Source: Streptomyces sporangiiformans (GTDB taxonomy: Bacteria; Actinomycetota; Actinomycetes; Streptomycetales; Streptomycetaceae). From it: a DNA stretch of 38,201 nt. The stretch covers positions 1 through 38,201 of the forward strand of contig NZ_VCHX02000335.1 of assembly GCF_005768555.2 (NCBI RefSeq). The letters run 5' to 3'. The notes under the pieces are model-generated. The model saw only the letters and a list, made by a program, of their open reading frames with translations. It was not told the DNA's origin and did no database searches. Position numbers and translations under genes: made by a program. Below, one piece after another: positions 8,121 through 16,098 of the stretch; position 1 is the first letter of the stretch, and every line of letters begins with the position of its first letter.

Positions 8121-9770
8121 TCAGCTCACGTTGACCGCGGCCCACGCCGCGTTCACGGTCTTGTACTCCGTGCTGGTCGCGCCGTAGAGGTCCGTCGCCG
8201 CCTTCAGCGTCGCGGTACGGGCGCCGGCGTACTTCGTGGTGGACGTCATGTACTGGGTCAGCGCCTTGTACCAGATCTTGACCGCCTTGTCGCGGCCGAT
8301 GCCGGTGACGGTGGAGCCGTTCGACGTCGGGGAGTTGTAGCTGACGCCGTTGATCGTCTTCGCGCCGCTGCCCTCGCTCAGCAGGTAGAAGAAGTGGTTC
8401 GCCGGGCCGGAGGAGTAGTGGACGTCGATGCCGCCCAGGCTGGAGGACCAGCTGTCCTTGGAGCTGCCGTCCTTGCTCGGCTTGTCCATGTAGCGCAGCG
8501 GCGTGCCGTCGCCGTTGATGTCGATCTTCTCGCCGATGAGGTAGTCGCCCTTGTCCGACGAGTTCGCCGCGTAGAACTCCACCGCCGTGCCGAAGATGTC
8601 GGACGTCGCCTCGTTCAGGCCGCCGGACTCACCGCTGTAGTTGAGGCCCGCGGTGTTGGAGGTGACGCCGTGCGTCATCTCGTGGCCGGCCACGTCGATC
8701 GACGTCAGCGGTTTGGCGTTGCCCTCGCCGTCGCCGTAGGTCATGCAGAAGCAGCTGTCGGACCAGAAGGCGTTGACGTACGCGTTGCCGTAGTGGACGC
8801 GCGAGTAGGCGGCCTTGCCGTCGTTCTTGATGCCGCTGCGGCCGAGGACGTTCTTGTAGAAGTCCCAGGTGACCTGAGCGCCGTAGTGGGCGTCGACGCC
8901 GGCGGTCTGGGTGTTGGAGGCGGCGCCCGTGCCCCAGGTGTCGTCGGCGTCGGTGAAGAGCGTGCCGGTCCCGGAGGTGCCCCGGTTGAGGTTGTACGTC
9001 TTGTTGGCGCCCCGGGTCGGGTCGTTGAGCTGGTAGGTCGAGCCCGACTTCGAGGTCCCGATGGTGACCTTGCCGCTGTACTGGCTGTTGCCCGTACCGG
9101 TCTGGACCGCCTCCCACTCGTACAGCTTCTTGCCCGTGGTGGCGTCCGTGATGACGTGCAGTTCCTGCGGGGTGCCGTCGTGCTGGAAGCCGCCGACCAC
9201 GGTCTCGTACGCGAGGACCGGGGTGCCGCTCGCCGCCCAGACGACCTTGCGGGGCGCCTTGTCGGCCTCGGACTTGGTGCTGCCCTCCGCCTTGGCGGCC
9301 TTCAGCGCCTGCTTCTCGGCGGTGGACTTGGCGATGTCGGGGGTGAGGTCCGCGACCTTGATGGTGGCCTTCGTCGCCTTGGTCACGCCCTCGGTCTTGC
9401 CGGACTTGGTCTCGTGGATCACCAAGTCGCCGCCGAGTACCGGAAGTCCGTCGTACGTCCGCTCGTAGCGGGTGTGCGTCGTGCCGTCCGCGTCCTTGAC
9501 GACGTCTCTGACGACCAGTTTCTCCTTGGCGCCGAGACCTATCTCCTCGGCCGTCCGTGTCGTCGCCGCGTCGGCCTTCTTGATCAGGCTCGTGCGCTCG
9601 GCCAAGGAAAGCTGGACCGGGGCGCCGGCGAGCGTCGTCTCGCCGGACGACGAGACGGGGGACTGGGCGGTGGCACCGGTGGTCAGGCCCGTGGTGACGA
9701 GGGCTCCGGCGGCGACGGCGGTGGCGATGGCCAGAGTCGTACGCTTGTGACGCGCGTAGAGGGGAGTCAC
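8121..9770 (-). CDS. Secreted thermolysin-like neutral metalloprotease (M4)
   Basis: A 549-residue extracellular zinc endopeptidase. A signal peptide covers about residues 1-36 (VTPLYARHKRTT then a hydrophobic run). An FTP propeptide domain (RTYDGLPVLGGDLV) and a PepSY-like propeptide strand (GKKLYEWEAV) follow. The M4 domain carries the zinc site HEMTH at 363-367 and the third ligand Glu387 in GLNEATSD, 20 residues after the second His. The C-terminal helical part includes the DVHYSSGPANHFFYLLSEG segment with the conserved His. The GTG at 9770 is set by AAGGAG 6 bases upstream; the frame is open a little further upstream without a ribosome site. A close paralogue lies immediately upstream, but this copy lacks the C-terminal P-domain. 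Confidence 0.96.
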   Translation of the reverse strand: MTPLYARHKRTTLAIATAVAAGALVTTGLTTGATAQSPVSSSGETTLAGAPVQLSLAERTSLIKKADAATTRTAEEIGLGAKEKLVVRDVVKDADGTTHTRYERTYDGLPVLGGDLVIHETKSGKTEGVTKATKATIKVADLTPDIAKSTAEKQALKAAKAEGSTKSEADKAPRKVVWAASGTPVLAYETVVGGFQHDGTPQELHVITDATTGKKLYEWEAVQTGTGNSQYSGKVTIGTSKSGSTYQLNDPTRGANKTYNLNRGTSGTGTLFTDADDTWGTGAASNTQTAGVDAHYGAQVTWDFYKNVLGRSGIKNDGKAAYSRVHYGNAYVNAFWSDSCFCMTYGDGEGNAKPLTSIDVAGHEMTHGVTSNTAGLNYSGESGGLNEATSDIFGTAVEFYAANSSDKGDYLIGEKIDINGDGTPLRYMDKPSKDGSSKDSWSSSLGGIDVHYSSGPANHFFYLLSEGSGAKTINGVSYNSPTSNGSTVTGIGRDKAVKIWYKALTQYMTSTTKYAGARTATLKAATDLYGATSTEYKTVNAAWAAVNVS

Positions 9771-9792
9771 GCAAGCTCCTTTGTGGGGGTGT

Positions 9793-9817
9793 TCGACCGG
9801 CATGGGGAAGCGGTCGA
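9793..9817 (-). promoter_or_regulatory. Leader hairpin of the first M4 protease
   Basis: TCGACCG and CGGTCGA form a perfect 7-bp stem with an 11-base loop, 23 bases upstream of the GTG start and just ahead of the ribosome site. Regulatory meaning is unproven. Confidence 0.35.
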
Positions 9818-9856
9818 CCTATGTGAAGGTGCGGTGCGGGAGTGCCGTGCGATGGA

Positions 9857-9922
9857 ACAGTGCCAGGTGGGACGCGTGCATGTCAGTGGGGCACATGCAG
9901 GTTGGCCGGAAATCGTCCGTTG
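9857..9922 (-). promoter_or_regulatory. Candidate promoter/operator of the first M4 protease, shared design with the second
   Basis: Read on the minus strand: a 21-bp box containing CAACGGAC and TTTCCGGCCAA (9922-9902), 15 bases, CTGACA (9886-9881), 18 bases, CACTGT (9862-9857). The same arrangement with the same spacings occurs upstream of the second M4 gene. The -35-like and -10-like hexamers are weak, which would suit an activator-dependent promoter. The rest of the gap 9771-10131 holds the leader hairpin, a terminator-like stem and no convincing gene. Confidence 0.6.
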
Positions 9923-10049
9923 CCCGAAGTGCCGCGTACGCATTGCGGATTCGGCCGCTCGCAAAGTGCCGGCAAAAGCAGGGACAGGGTGCGGCAAAGA
10001 GCGCACCGTCCCGGGGGAGTTGAACCACCGGGACGGCACCCTCCTGTGC

Positions 10050-10086
10050 GAGGCCTTCAGGCCCCGGTACGAGGCCTTGAGGCCTC
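10050..10086 (-). terminator. Probable terminator of the second M4 protease gene
   Basis: Two 17-base imperfect complementary arms (10050-10066 and 10070-10086) share the motif GAGGCCT and pair except at about three positions. They lie 46 bases past the stop codon. The second arm is itself palindromic (GAGGCC-TTGA-GGCCTC). Confidence 0.55.
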
Positions 10087-10131
10087 CTGTGCAAGTCCGC
10101 GAGACTGCCTGTGCGGACGGTCAGCCCAGGC

Positions 10132-12177
10132 CTACGGGAACGTCAGCTTCCAGCCGTTGATCTTCCCGACGTCCTGCGCCGCCTGGTCCTGCACCTTCAA
10201 CTGCCAGGTCCCGTTGGCTGTTTCGGACGACGCGTTGACCGTGTACGGCTCATTGACGTCGTCCGCCGAGTCCGAGGAGCTGAAGCTCTTCAAGCGATAG
10301 CTCGTCCCGTCCGGCGCGACCAGGTCGACAACCAGGTCGCCGCGCCAGGTGTGCGTGATGTCCGGGGTGACGACGAGATTCGCGGGCGCGTTGCCGGTGC
10401 GGCCGGAGACAGTGATCGACGAGGTCACCGCCGCGCCGTTGTCCGGAATCGACACGGCCGTCGTGCTCTCGTACGACGTGCCTCCGCCCCCGCCACCGCC
10501 GGGCCGTGCGCCGACGTTGATGCCGGCCCACGCGTTCTGCACCGCCGTGTACTCGGCACTGCTGGTGCCGTACAGCTCACCGGCGACCGCGAGCGTGCCG
10601 GTGCGGGCCGCCGCGTAGTTGGTCGTCGACGTGAACTTCGTGGTCAGCGCCTTGAACCAGATCAGCGCGGCCTTGTCGCGGCCGATGCCGGTCACCGGAA
10701 GGCCGTCGGAGGTCGGCGAGTCGTAGGACACCCCGTTGACGGTCTTCGCGCCGCTGCCCTCGCTCAGCAGGTAGAACCAGTGGTTCGCCGGGCCGGAGGA
10801 GTAGTGGACGTCGATCGAGCCGATGCCCGAGTACCAGCTGTCCTTGGAGTCGCCGTCCTTGCTCGGCTTGTCCATGTAGCGCAGCGGTGTGCCGTTGCCA
10901 TTGATGTCGATCTTCTCGCCGACCAGGTAGTCGCCGACGTCGTTGGAGTTGCCGGCGTAGAACTCCACCGCCGCGGCGAAGATGTCGGACGTCGCCTCGT
11001 TCAGACCGCCGGACTCACCGCTGTAGTTGAGGCCCGCGGTGTTGGAGGTGACGCCGTGCGTCATCTCGTGCGCGGCCACGTCGATCGACGTCAGCGGCTT
11101 GGCATTGCCCGACCCGTCGCCGTACGTCATGCAGAAGCAGCTGTCCTGCCAGAAGGCGTTGACGTAGTTGTTGCCGTAGTGCACACGCGAGTACGCCCCG
11201 ACCCCGTCCCCGCGGATGCCGTTGCGGCCCTGCACGTTCTTGTAGTAGTCCCAGGTCAGCGCGGCGCCGTAGTGTGCGTCGGCGCCTGCCGTCTCCAGGT
11301 TGGACGGGCTGCCGTTGCCCCAGACGTCGTCGGAGCCCGAGAAGAGCGTGCCGGCGCCGGAGGTGCCGCGGTTCAGGTTGTTCGTCCTGTGGTTGCCGCG
11401 CGTGGTGTCGGTGAGCGTGTAGTTCGACCCCGACTGCGCCGTGCCGAGGGTCACCGTGCCGCCGTACTGGGTGTTGCCGGTGCCGGTCTCGACGCCCTGG
11501 TACTCGAAGAGCTTCTTGCCGGTGGCCGCGTCGGTGATGACATGCAGCTCGTTCGGGGTGCCGTCGTGCTGGAGGCCGCCGACCACCGTCTCGTACGCCA
11601 GGGTCGGCTTGCCGCTCGCCGCCCAGATCACCTTGCGCGCGCGGTCCGCCTCGGTCTTCTTCGAACCCTCCGCCGCCGCGGCCTTCAGGGCCTGCTTCTC
11701 GGCGGTCGCCGGCCTCACGGTGGCGCTGGTGGTGATGCCCTTGAGCTGGGCCTTCACACCGCGCGTAACCTCGGTGGTCTTCCCGGACCTGGCCGTCTCG
11801 ACGACCAGGTCACCGCCGAGGACCGGAAGCCCGGCGTACGTGCGCTCGTAGCGCGTGTGCACCGTGCCGTCGCGGTCCTTGATGACATCGCGGACGACGA
11901 GCTTCTCCTTCGCGCCGAGGCCGAGTTCCTCGGCGGTGGCCGCCTTGGTGGCATTGGCGTCGCGTATCAGCTCGGCGCGCTGGGCGGGGGAGAGGTCGGC
12001 GGCCAGGGCGCCGGTACGGAGCTTGCCCGGGGCAGGCTTGTCGGCGGCGGTGGCGCCGCCCGTCGACACGGCCCCGGCGAGCAGCGCGGCGGCGGCGACG
12101 AGCGCGCCCGCGGCGGCCCCTCGTCTGTGGGAGGTGGCTCTGTGGGGGGTGCGTCTGTGGGAGGTGCGTCTCAACAC
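10132..12177 (-). CDS. Secreted M4 neutral metalloprotease with C-terminal P-domain
   Basis: A 681-residue extracellular zinc protease. The N-terminus is Arg/His-rich with small repeats (RRTSHRRTPHRATSHRR), then a signal-peptide core. FTP and PepSY-like propeptide segments follow (RTYAGLPVLGGDLV, GKKLFEYQGV). The M4 domain has HEMTH at 370-374 and Glu394 in GLNEATSD. After a poly-Gly linker a proprotein-convertase P-domain runs from about residue 570 to the end (ITHTWRGDLVVDLVAPDG, WQLKVQDQAAQDVG). P-domains often aid folding or substrate contact in secreted proteases. The start is ambiguous: AAGGAG is 3 bases from the GTG at 12177 but 6 from a TTG at 12174. The catalytic region is very similar to the downstream gene, including long identical DNA blocks, so the two arose by tandem duplication with gain or loss of the P-domain. 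Confidence 0.96.
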   Translation of the reverse strand: MLRRTSHRRTPHRATSHRRGAAAGALVAAAALLAGAVSTGGATAADKPAPGKLRTGALAADLSPAQRAELIRDANATKAATAEELGLGAKEKLVVRDVIKDRDGTVHTRYERTYAGLPVLGGDLVVETARSGKTTEVTRGVKAQLKGITTSATVRPATAEKQALKAAAAEGSKKTEADRARKVIWAASGKPTLAYETVVGGLQHDGTPNELHVITDAATGKKLFEYQGVETGTGNTQYGGTVTLGTAQSGSNYTLTDTTRGNHRTNNLNRGTSGAGTLFSGSDDVWGNGSPSNLETAGADAHYGAALTWDYYKNVQGRNGIRGDGVGAYSRVHYGNNYVNAFWQDSCFCMTYGDGSGNAKPLTSIDVAAHEMTHGVTSNTAGLNYSGESGGLNEATSDIFAAAVEFYAGNSNDVGDYLVGEKIDINGNGTPLRYMDKPSKDGDSKDSWYSGIGSIDVHYSSGPANHWFYLLSEGSGAKTVNGVSYDSPTSDGLPVTGIGRDKAALIWFKALTTKFTSTTNYAAARTGTLAVAGELYGTSSAEYTAVQNAWAGINVGARPGGGGGGGTSYESTTAVSIPDNGAAVTSSITVSGRTGNAPANLVVTPDITHTWRGDLVVDLVAPDGTSYRLKSFSSSDSADDVNEPYTVNASSETANGTWQLKVQDQAAQDVGKINGWKLTFP

Positions 12178-12191
12178 TGACTCCTTCTGCG

Positions 12192-12239
12192 TGGCCGCGG
12201 GGAGCGCGGCCAGGGGGAACGGACGGTCGATGGCCGTCC
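12192..12239 (-). promoter_or_regulatory. Two tandem hairpins in the leader of the second M4 protease
   Basis: TGGCCGCG/CGCGGCCA (12192-12212, perfect 8-bp stem, 5-base loop) lies just upstream of the ribosome site, and GGACGG/CCGTCC (12221-12239) lies 8 bases further upstream. In the mRNA the first stem ends about 7 bases ahead of the AAGGAG and could affect its access. Confidence 0.4.
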
Positions 12240-12335
12240 GGGCAGAACAAGGCGGAACCGTGTGCGGGTGCTGAAACTGACGCCGACGGCTGAGTTGTGC
12301 CGTTTTTGTGACCGATCCGTGCGGCAGTTGAGGGA

Positions 12336-12401
12336 AGGGTGGCAGGGATGGCGGCTTCCTGTCAGGAGCGCATCAAGAGGTTGGCCGGAAACGGTCCGTT
12401 G
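12336..12401 (-). promoter_or_regulatory. Candidate promoter/operator of the second M4 protease
   Basis: On the minus strand: a 21-bp box (12401-12381) identical at 19 positions to the box of the first M4 gene, 15 bases, CTGACA (12365-12360), 18 bases, CACCCT (12341-12336). The centre of this copy is palindromic (AACGG-T-CCGTT on the plus strand). It lies between the stop of the ABC operon (12433) and the protease start, so it can only serve the protease. Confidence 0.6.
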
Positions 12402-12432
12402 ACCGGATCGTCATGTCCGGTATGCGGGAACT

Positions 12433-14235
12433 TCATACGGGCCGGGCGTCCCCGTGCCACGAGTGCCACAGCGCCGCGTACGCTCCGTCGGCCGCCACGA
12501 GGCTGTCGTGCGTGCCCACTTCGGTCAGGCGGCCGTCCTCCATCACCGCCACCCGGTCCGCGTCGTGCGCGGTGAGCAGGCGGTGCGCGATGGCGATGAC
12601 GGTGCGTCCTTCGAGGACGGCGGCCAGCGCGCGCTCCGTGTGGCGGGCCGTCGTAGGGTCCAGCAACGCGGTCGCCTCGTCCAGGATCAGTGTGTGCGGG
12701 TCGGCCAGCACCACGCGGGCCAGGGCCAGTTGCTGTGCCTGCGAGCCGTCGGTGCGGTGCCCGGTGGGCCCCAGCTCGGTGTCCAGGCCGGCCGGCAGCT
12801 CGCCCGTCCAGTCGGCACCGACGGCGGCGAGAGCCTCCCACAGCTCGGCATCGGAGGCGGACGGCGCGGCGATCAGCAGGTTGTCGCGGACCGTACCGAG
12901 GAACACATGATGCTCCTGGGTGACGAGGACGACCTGCCGCCGTAATTGCTCGGGGTCCAGACCGGCGATCGGTACGCCGCCCACCGTCACCGTGCCCGTG
13001 CGCGGCGTGTCGATGCCCGCGAGCAGCCTGCTCAGGGTGGTCTTGCCGGCGCCGGAGGGCCCGACGATCGCCAGCCGCTCCCCGGGGCGCACCGTCAGGT
13101 CGACTCCGCGCAGGACCTCGCCCCCGCCTTCGTAGGCGTAGCGCACACCGGTCACCTCGATCAGGTCGTCCGCGGGAGCGGGCGCGGCGGAGTCGGCGGC
13201 GGCCGCCCGCGGGGCCCCGGCCAGGCCCTCGACCCGGGCGAAGGACGCGCTGCTGCTCTGCAACTGCTCGACCCGTACCAGGATCGAGTCGAGAGGGTGC
13301 TCCAACTGCCGCAGATACAGGGCCGCGGAGACCACCGTGCCCAGGCTCAGCGCGCCCCGCTCGAGCAGCACACCGCCGAGCAGCAGCACTCCGGCCACCG
13401 GCAGGACGTACGAGATCTCCACGACGAGGAAGAACACGGTGCGCAGGAACAGCGTGTACATGCGTGTGCGACGCGACGTCTCCAGCGCCTGGCGGCTCGC
13501 GGTGACGCGCCGCCGTCGCAGCCCGAAGGCCTCGACCGTGCGGGCGCCGGACGCGGTGGCCGCGAGGATCTCGGCGACCTCCGAGTTGGCGGCGCCCTCG
13601 GCGAGATAGGCGGTGCGCGCCCGGCGCAGATACCAGCGCATGGCGAACCAGATGCCGGTCAGGCAGACCACCGCGCAGCAGCCGAGCAGCGGATCGAGTA
13701 CGAAGACGGCGCCGAGGAGGAACAGGCACTGGACCGAGGAGATGAGCAGCTCGGGGCCGGCGTCGCGCAAGGTGCTGCCCACCGCGGCGACATCGGCGGT
13801 GCCACGGGCCGTCAGATCGCCCGTGCCGGCCCGCTCCACCGTCGAGGCGGGCAGCGCAAGCGCCCGGTCGACGAACTGCTCCCGTACACGCGCCAGCGTC
13901 CGCTCCCCGAAACGGTGTCCCACATACCGGGCGTAGCGTGCCAGCACCAGCTGCACCAGCGCGCAGACGACGATGGCGAGCGCCAGCCGGTCCACGGTGC
14001 CCACGCCGTGGCCGGCCTGGACCTCGTCGATGATGCGGCCGAGCAGCCAGGGGCCGGCCAGGCCGACGGCGGCGGCCAGTGAGTTGAGGGTGAGCGCGAT
14101 GGCGAAGGCGCGGCGGTCGGCACGGATCAGCCGGAGCGCCGCCCGGTTCACGTCGGACGGCTCGGCGACGGGGAGGTGGGCCGATCCCTGGGCCGTTGTC
14201 GTGCGCGCCTGTGTGGTCGTCGGGACTGTGGTCAT
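12433..14235 (-). CDS. ABC exporter half-transporter, catalytic partner with degenerate signature
   Basis: A 600-residue fused membrane/ATPase subunit. About residues 30-320 form the six-helix exporter domain. The nucleotide-binding domain has a normal Walker A (GPSGAGKTT, Lys398), Q-loop (VTQEHH), Walker B with catalytic Glu (LILDEAT) and H-loop (IAHRL). Its signature motif is TDGSQ (495-499) in place of LSGGQ. The partner gene upstream shows the mirror-image pattern, so the two should form a heterodimeric exporter with one working ATP site. The ATG at 14235 overlaps the partner's stop codon (ATGA), which indicates translational coupling; an open frame continuing upstream is the antisense of nothing relevant and lacks a start signal. 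The substrate is unknown. It is the last gene of a four-gene ABC operon. Confidence 0.92.
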   Translation of the reverse strand: MTTVPTTTQARTTTAQGSAHLPVAEPSDVNRAALRLIRADRRAFAIALTLNSLAAAVGLAGPWLLGRIIDEVQAGHGVGTVDRLALAIVVCALVQLVLARYARYVGHRFGERTLARVREQFVDRALALPASTVERAGTGDLTARGTADVAAVGSTLRDAGPELLISSVQCLFLLGAVFVLDPLLGCCAVVCLTGIWFAMRWYLRRARTAYLAEGAANSEVAEILAATASGARTVEAFGLRRRRVTASRQALETSRRTRMYTLFLRTVFFLVVEISYVLPVAGVLLLGGVLLERGALSLGTVVSAALYLRQLEHPLDSILVRVEQLQSSSASFARVEGLAGAPRAAAADSAAPAPADDLIEVTGVRYAYEGGGEVLRGVDLTVRPGERLAIVGPSGAGKTTLSRLLAGIDTPRTGTVTVGGVPIAGLDPEQLRRQVVLVTQEHHVFLGTVRDNLLIAAPSASDAELWEALAAVGADWTGELPAGLDTELGPTGHRTDGSQAQQLALARVVLADPHTLILDEATALLDPTTARHTERALAAVLEGRTVIAIAHRLLTAHDADRVAVMEDGRLTEVGTHDSLVAADGAYAALWHSWHGDARPV

Positions 14236-16007
14236 CGGACGGCCTCCTCGGTGTCCGCGTCCGCATCGGTGTCCGCGTCCGCGTCGGCGTCGCGGGCCAC
14301 CAGCAGCCGGTAGCCGGGCTCCTCGTCGAGCAGACGGCGGTGGCTGCCGGTGGCGGCGATCTTGCCGTCGACCAGGTAGTGCACGGTGTCCGCCCGGTCC
14401 AGGAGCAGCGGTGAGGTGCTGGTGACGAGCGTGGTGCGGCCGGAGCGCGCGGCGTGCAGCCGGGCGGCGACGGCGGCCTCGGTGTGCGCGTCTAGCGCCG
14501 AGGTCGGCTCGACCGCAAGCAGCACCTCGGGGTCGGCGAGCAGCGCCCGGGCCAGCCGGATCCGCTGCCGCTGACCGCCGGAGAGACTGCGGCCCTGAGC
14601 CGAGACGGCGGAGTCGAGCCCGGCCGGCAGGCCGCGTACGACGTCGTCCGCCACGGCGGCATGAACGGCCCGGGCGATGGCCGCTTCGTCCTTGCCGTCC
14701 GGACCCCACCGGCCGCACAGCAGGTCGCGCAGGGTGCCCGCGAACAGGTCGGCCTCATGGTCCGCGACCAGGATCCGCTCGCGGATCTGCGCCAGTTCGA
14801 TCTCTTCGAGGCGTACGCCGCCCCAGGTCGCCGCCGACGCGGTGTACCGGCCGAGGCGGTCGACAACGGCCGCTGACTCCGCGGTCCGGGCACCGGCCAG
14901 CGCGGTCAGCCTGCCCGGCAGCACCTCGACACCCGACTCTGGATCGCGCAGTGCCGAGGGCGACGCGGGCGCCTCCATGGCCTTCCTGCCAGGGGCGTCG
15001 CACTCCATGGGCTCCAGCGCCAGGAAGCGTGCGACCCGGCGGGCGGACACCAGGCCGCGGCTGACCTGGTAGCAGGACTCGATGAAGAAGGCCACCGGCA
15101 CCACGAGGACCGCGACATAGCCGTAGACCGACACCAACTCGCCCGTCGTGATGGCGCCTTGGGCGGCCATCCGGGCCGCCAGCCAGGTCACGACGGCCAG
15201 GAACAGGGTCGGCACACCGATGCCGAGTGCCTGGACCCAGCTGGTCACGGCCCCGACCCGGTACCCCTCCTCCCTCAGCTGCCGCGACTCGCGCCGGAAG
15301 GTGTCGGCGTACAGGCCCTTGCCGCCCAGGCCGTTGAGGACGCGCAGTCCCTCGGCGAGGTCCGCGATCCGCGCGGTCAGCCCGCTCTGCCGCTCGCGGT
15401 ACCCCGTCTCGGTGCCCTGCAGGCGCCCCAGCAGCGGACCGACCACGACGCCGGCCACCGGCACGCCGAGCAGCACCACCGCGGACAGCGGGAGCGAGAC
15501 GGACGTCAGCACCACGGCCACGAAGACATAGGTGACGACGGCGCCGATGCCCGGGCCGACGATGGTCAGGGACTGGCTGATCACCTGGACGTCACCGACA
15601 CCGATCGTGACGACCTCCCCGGCCTCGACCTGGCGCCGCAGCGAGCCACCCAGCCGGGTCGCCTGCCCGATCACGACCTTGACGGTACGGAAGTTCGCGT
15701 CCATCCGGACCCTGGTCATCGTGCGGTGCCGCATGATGCTCAACCAGGCGTTGAACGTGCCGACGGCCAGCAGGACGCCGACCCAGCCCGCCAGCGCGCC
15801 CATGTCGCCCGGCTCCAGACCGTCGTCGATCGCCCGCGACAGCAGGTACGGCGCCACCGCCATGAGCACCATCCAGGTGCTGCCCAGCAGCCCACCGGCG
15901 GCGGCCCGCCGCCACTGCACCCGGACGAGCCACCACAAATACCGTCCACCGCTGCGACAGTCCGGCGTGCCCGGATCCTCGTACGCGTCGATCGTCCGCC
16001 GCCGCAC
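14232..16007 (-). CDS. ABC exporter half-transporter with non-catalytic ATPase domain
   Basis: A 591-residue exporter subunit whose membrane domain looks normal (MAVAPYLLSRAIDDGL near the start). The ATPase domain has lost its own catalytic parts: the Walker A position reads LAGARTAESAAV (about 368-378) with no GKS/T, the Walker B Asp is Val499 (LLAVEPTSALD), and the H-loop His is replaced by Thr (VTSTSP). The signature LSGGQRQR (475-479) is intact, as is the D-loop. This fits a heterodimer in which this subunit lends only its signature motif. The C-terminus ends in an acidic repeat (DADADADTDADADTEE). The GTG at 16007 is a tentative start with only CAGAGG next to it; a strong AGGAGG overlapping the upstream stop has no start codon at the right distance. 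It overlaps the downstream gene by 4 bases. Confidence 0.9.
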   Translation of the reverse strand: MRRRTIDAYEDPGTPDCRSGGRYLWWLVRVQWRRAAAGGLLGSTWMVLMAVAPYLLSRAIDDGLEPGDMGALAGWVGVLLAVGTFNAWLSIMRHRTMTRVRMDANFRTVKVVIGQATRLGGSLRRQVEAGEVVTIGVGDVQVISQSLTIVGPGIGAVVTYVFVAVVLTSVSLPLSAVVLLGVPVAGVVVGPLLGRLQGTETGYRERQSGLTARIADLAEGLRVLNGLGGKGLYADTFRRESRQLREEGYRVGAVTSWVQALGIGVPTLFLAVVTWLAARMAAQGAITTGELVSVYGYVAVLVVPVAFFIESCYQVSRGLVSARRVARFLALEPMECDAPGRKAMEAPASPSALRDPESGVEVLPGRLTALAGARTAESAAVVDRLGRYTASAATWGGVRLEEIELAQIRERILVADHEADLFAGTLRDLLCGRWGPDGKDEAAIARAVHAAVADDVVRGLPAGLDSAVSAQGRSLSGGQRQRIRLARALLADPEVLLAVEPTSALDAHTEAAVAARLHAARSGRTTLVTSTSPLLLDRADTVHYLVDGKIAATGSHRRLLDEEPGYRLLVARDADADADTDADADTEEAVR

Positions 16008-16025
16008 CCTCTGCCCACCGTCCCC

Positions 16026-16098
16026 GTTCGCGGATTTCCGTTCGCGGATTTCCTCCTAAACCAGGCTGTCCCGCCATGCTTCGTGCAAATCCGCGAAC
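16026..16098. repeat. Tandem and inverted 12-base repeats at an ABC operon junction
   Basis: GTTCGCGGATTT occurs twice in tandem (16026-16037 and 16040-16051), and its exact complement AAATCCGCGAAC occurs at 16087-16098, inside the last codons of the upstream gene. The mRNA can form alternative 12-bp stems spanning the stop codon at 16056-16058 and the AGGAGG beside it. It may tune expression between the two exporter pairs. Confidence 0.6.

Noticed and set aside
8103..12180. Two long plus-strand open frames (8103-10160 and 10111-12180) opposite the M4 proteases
   Set aside because: They resemble each other only because the protease genes are duplicates. The real HEMTH and GLNEATSD motifs are on the minus strand.
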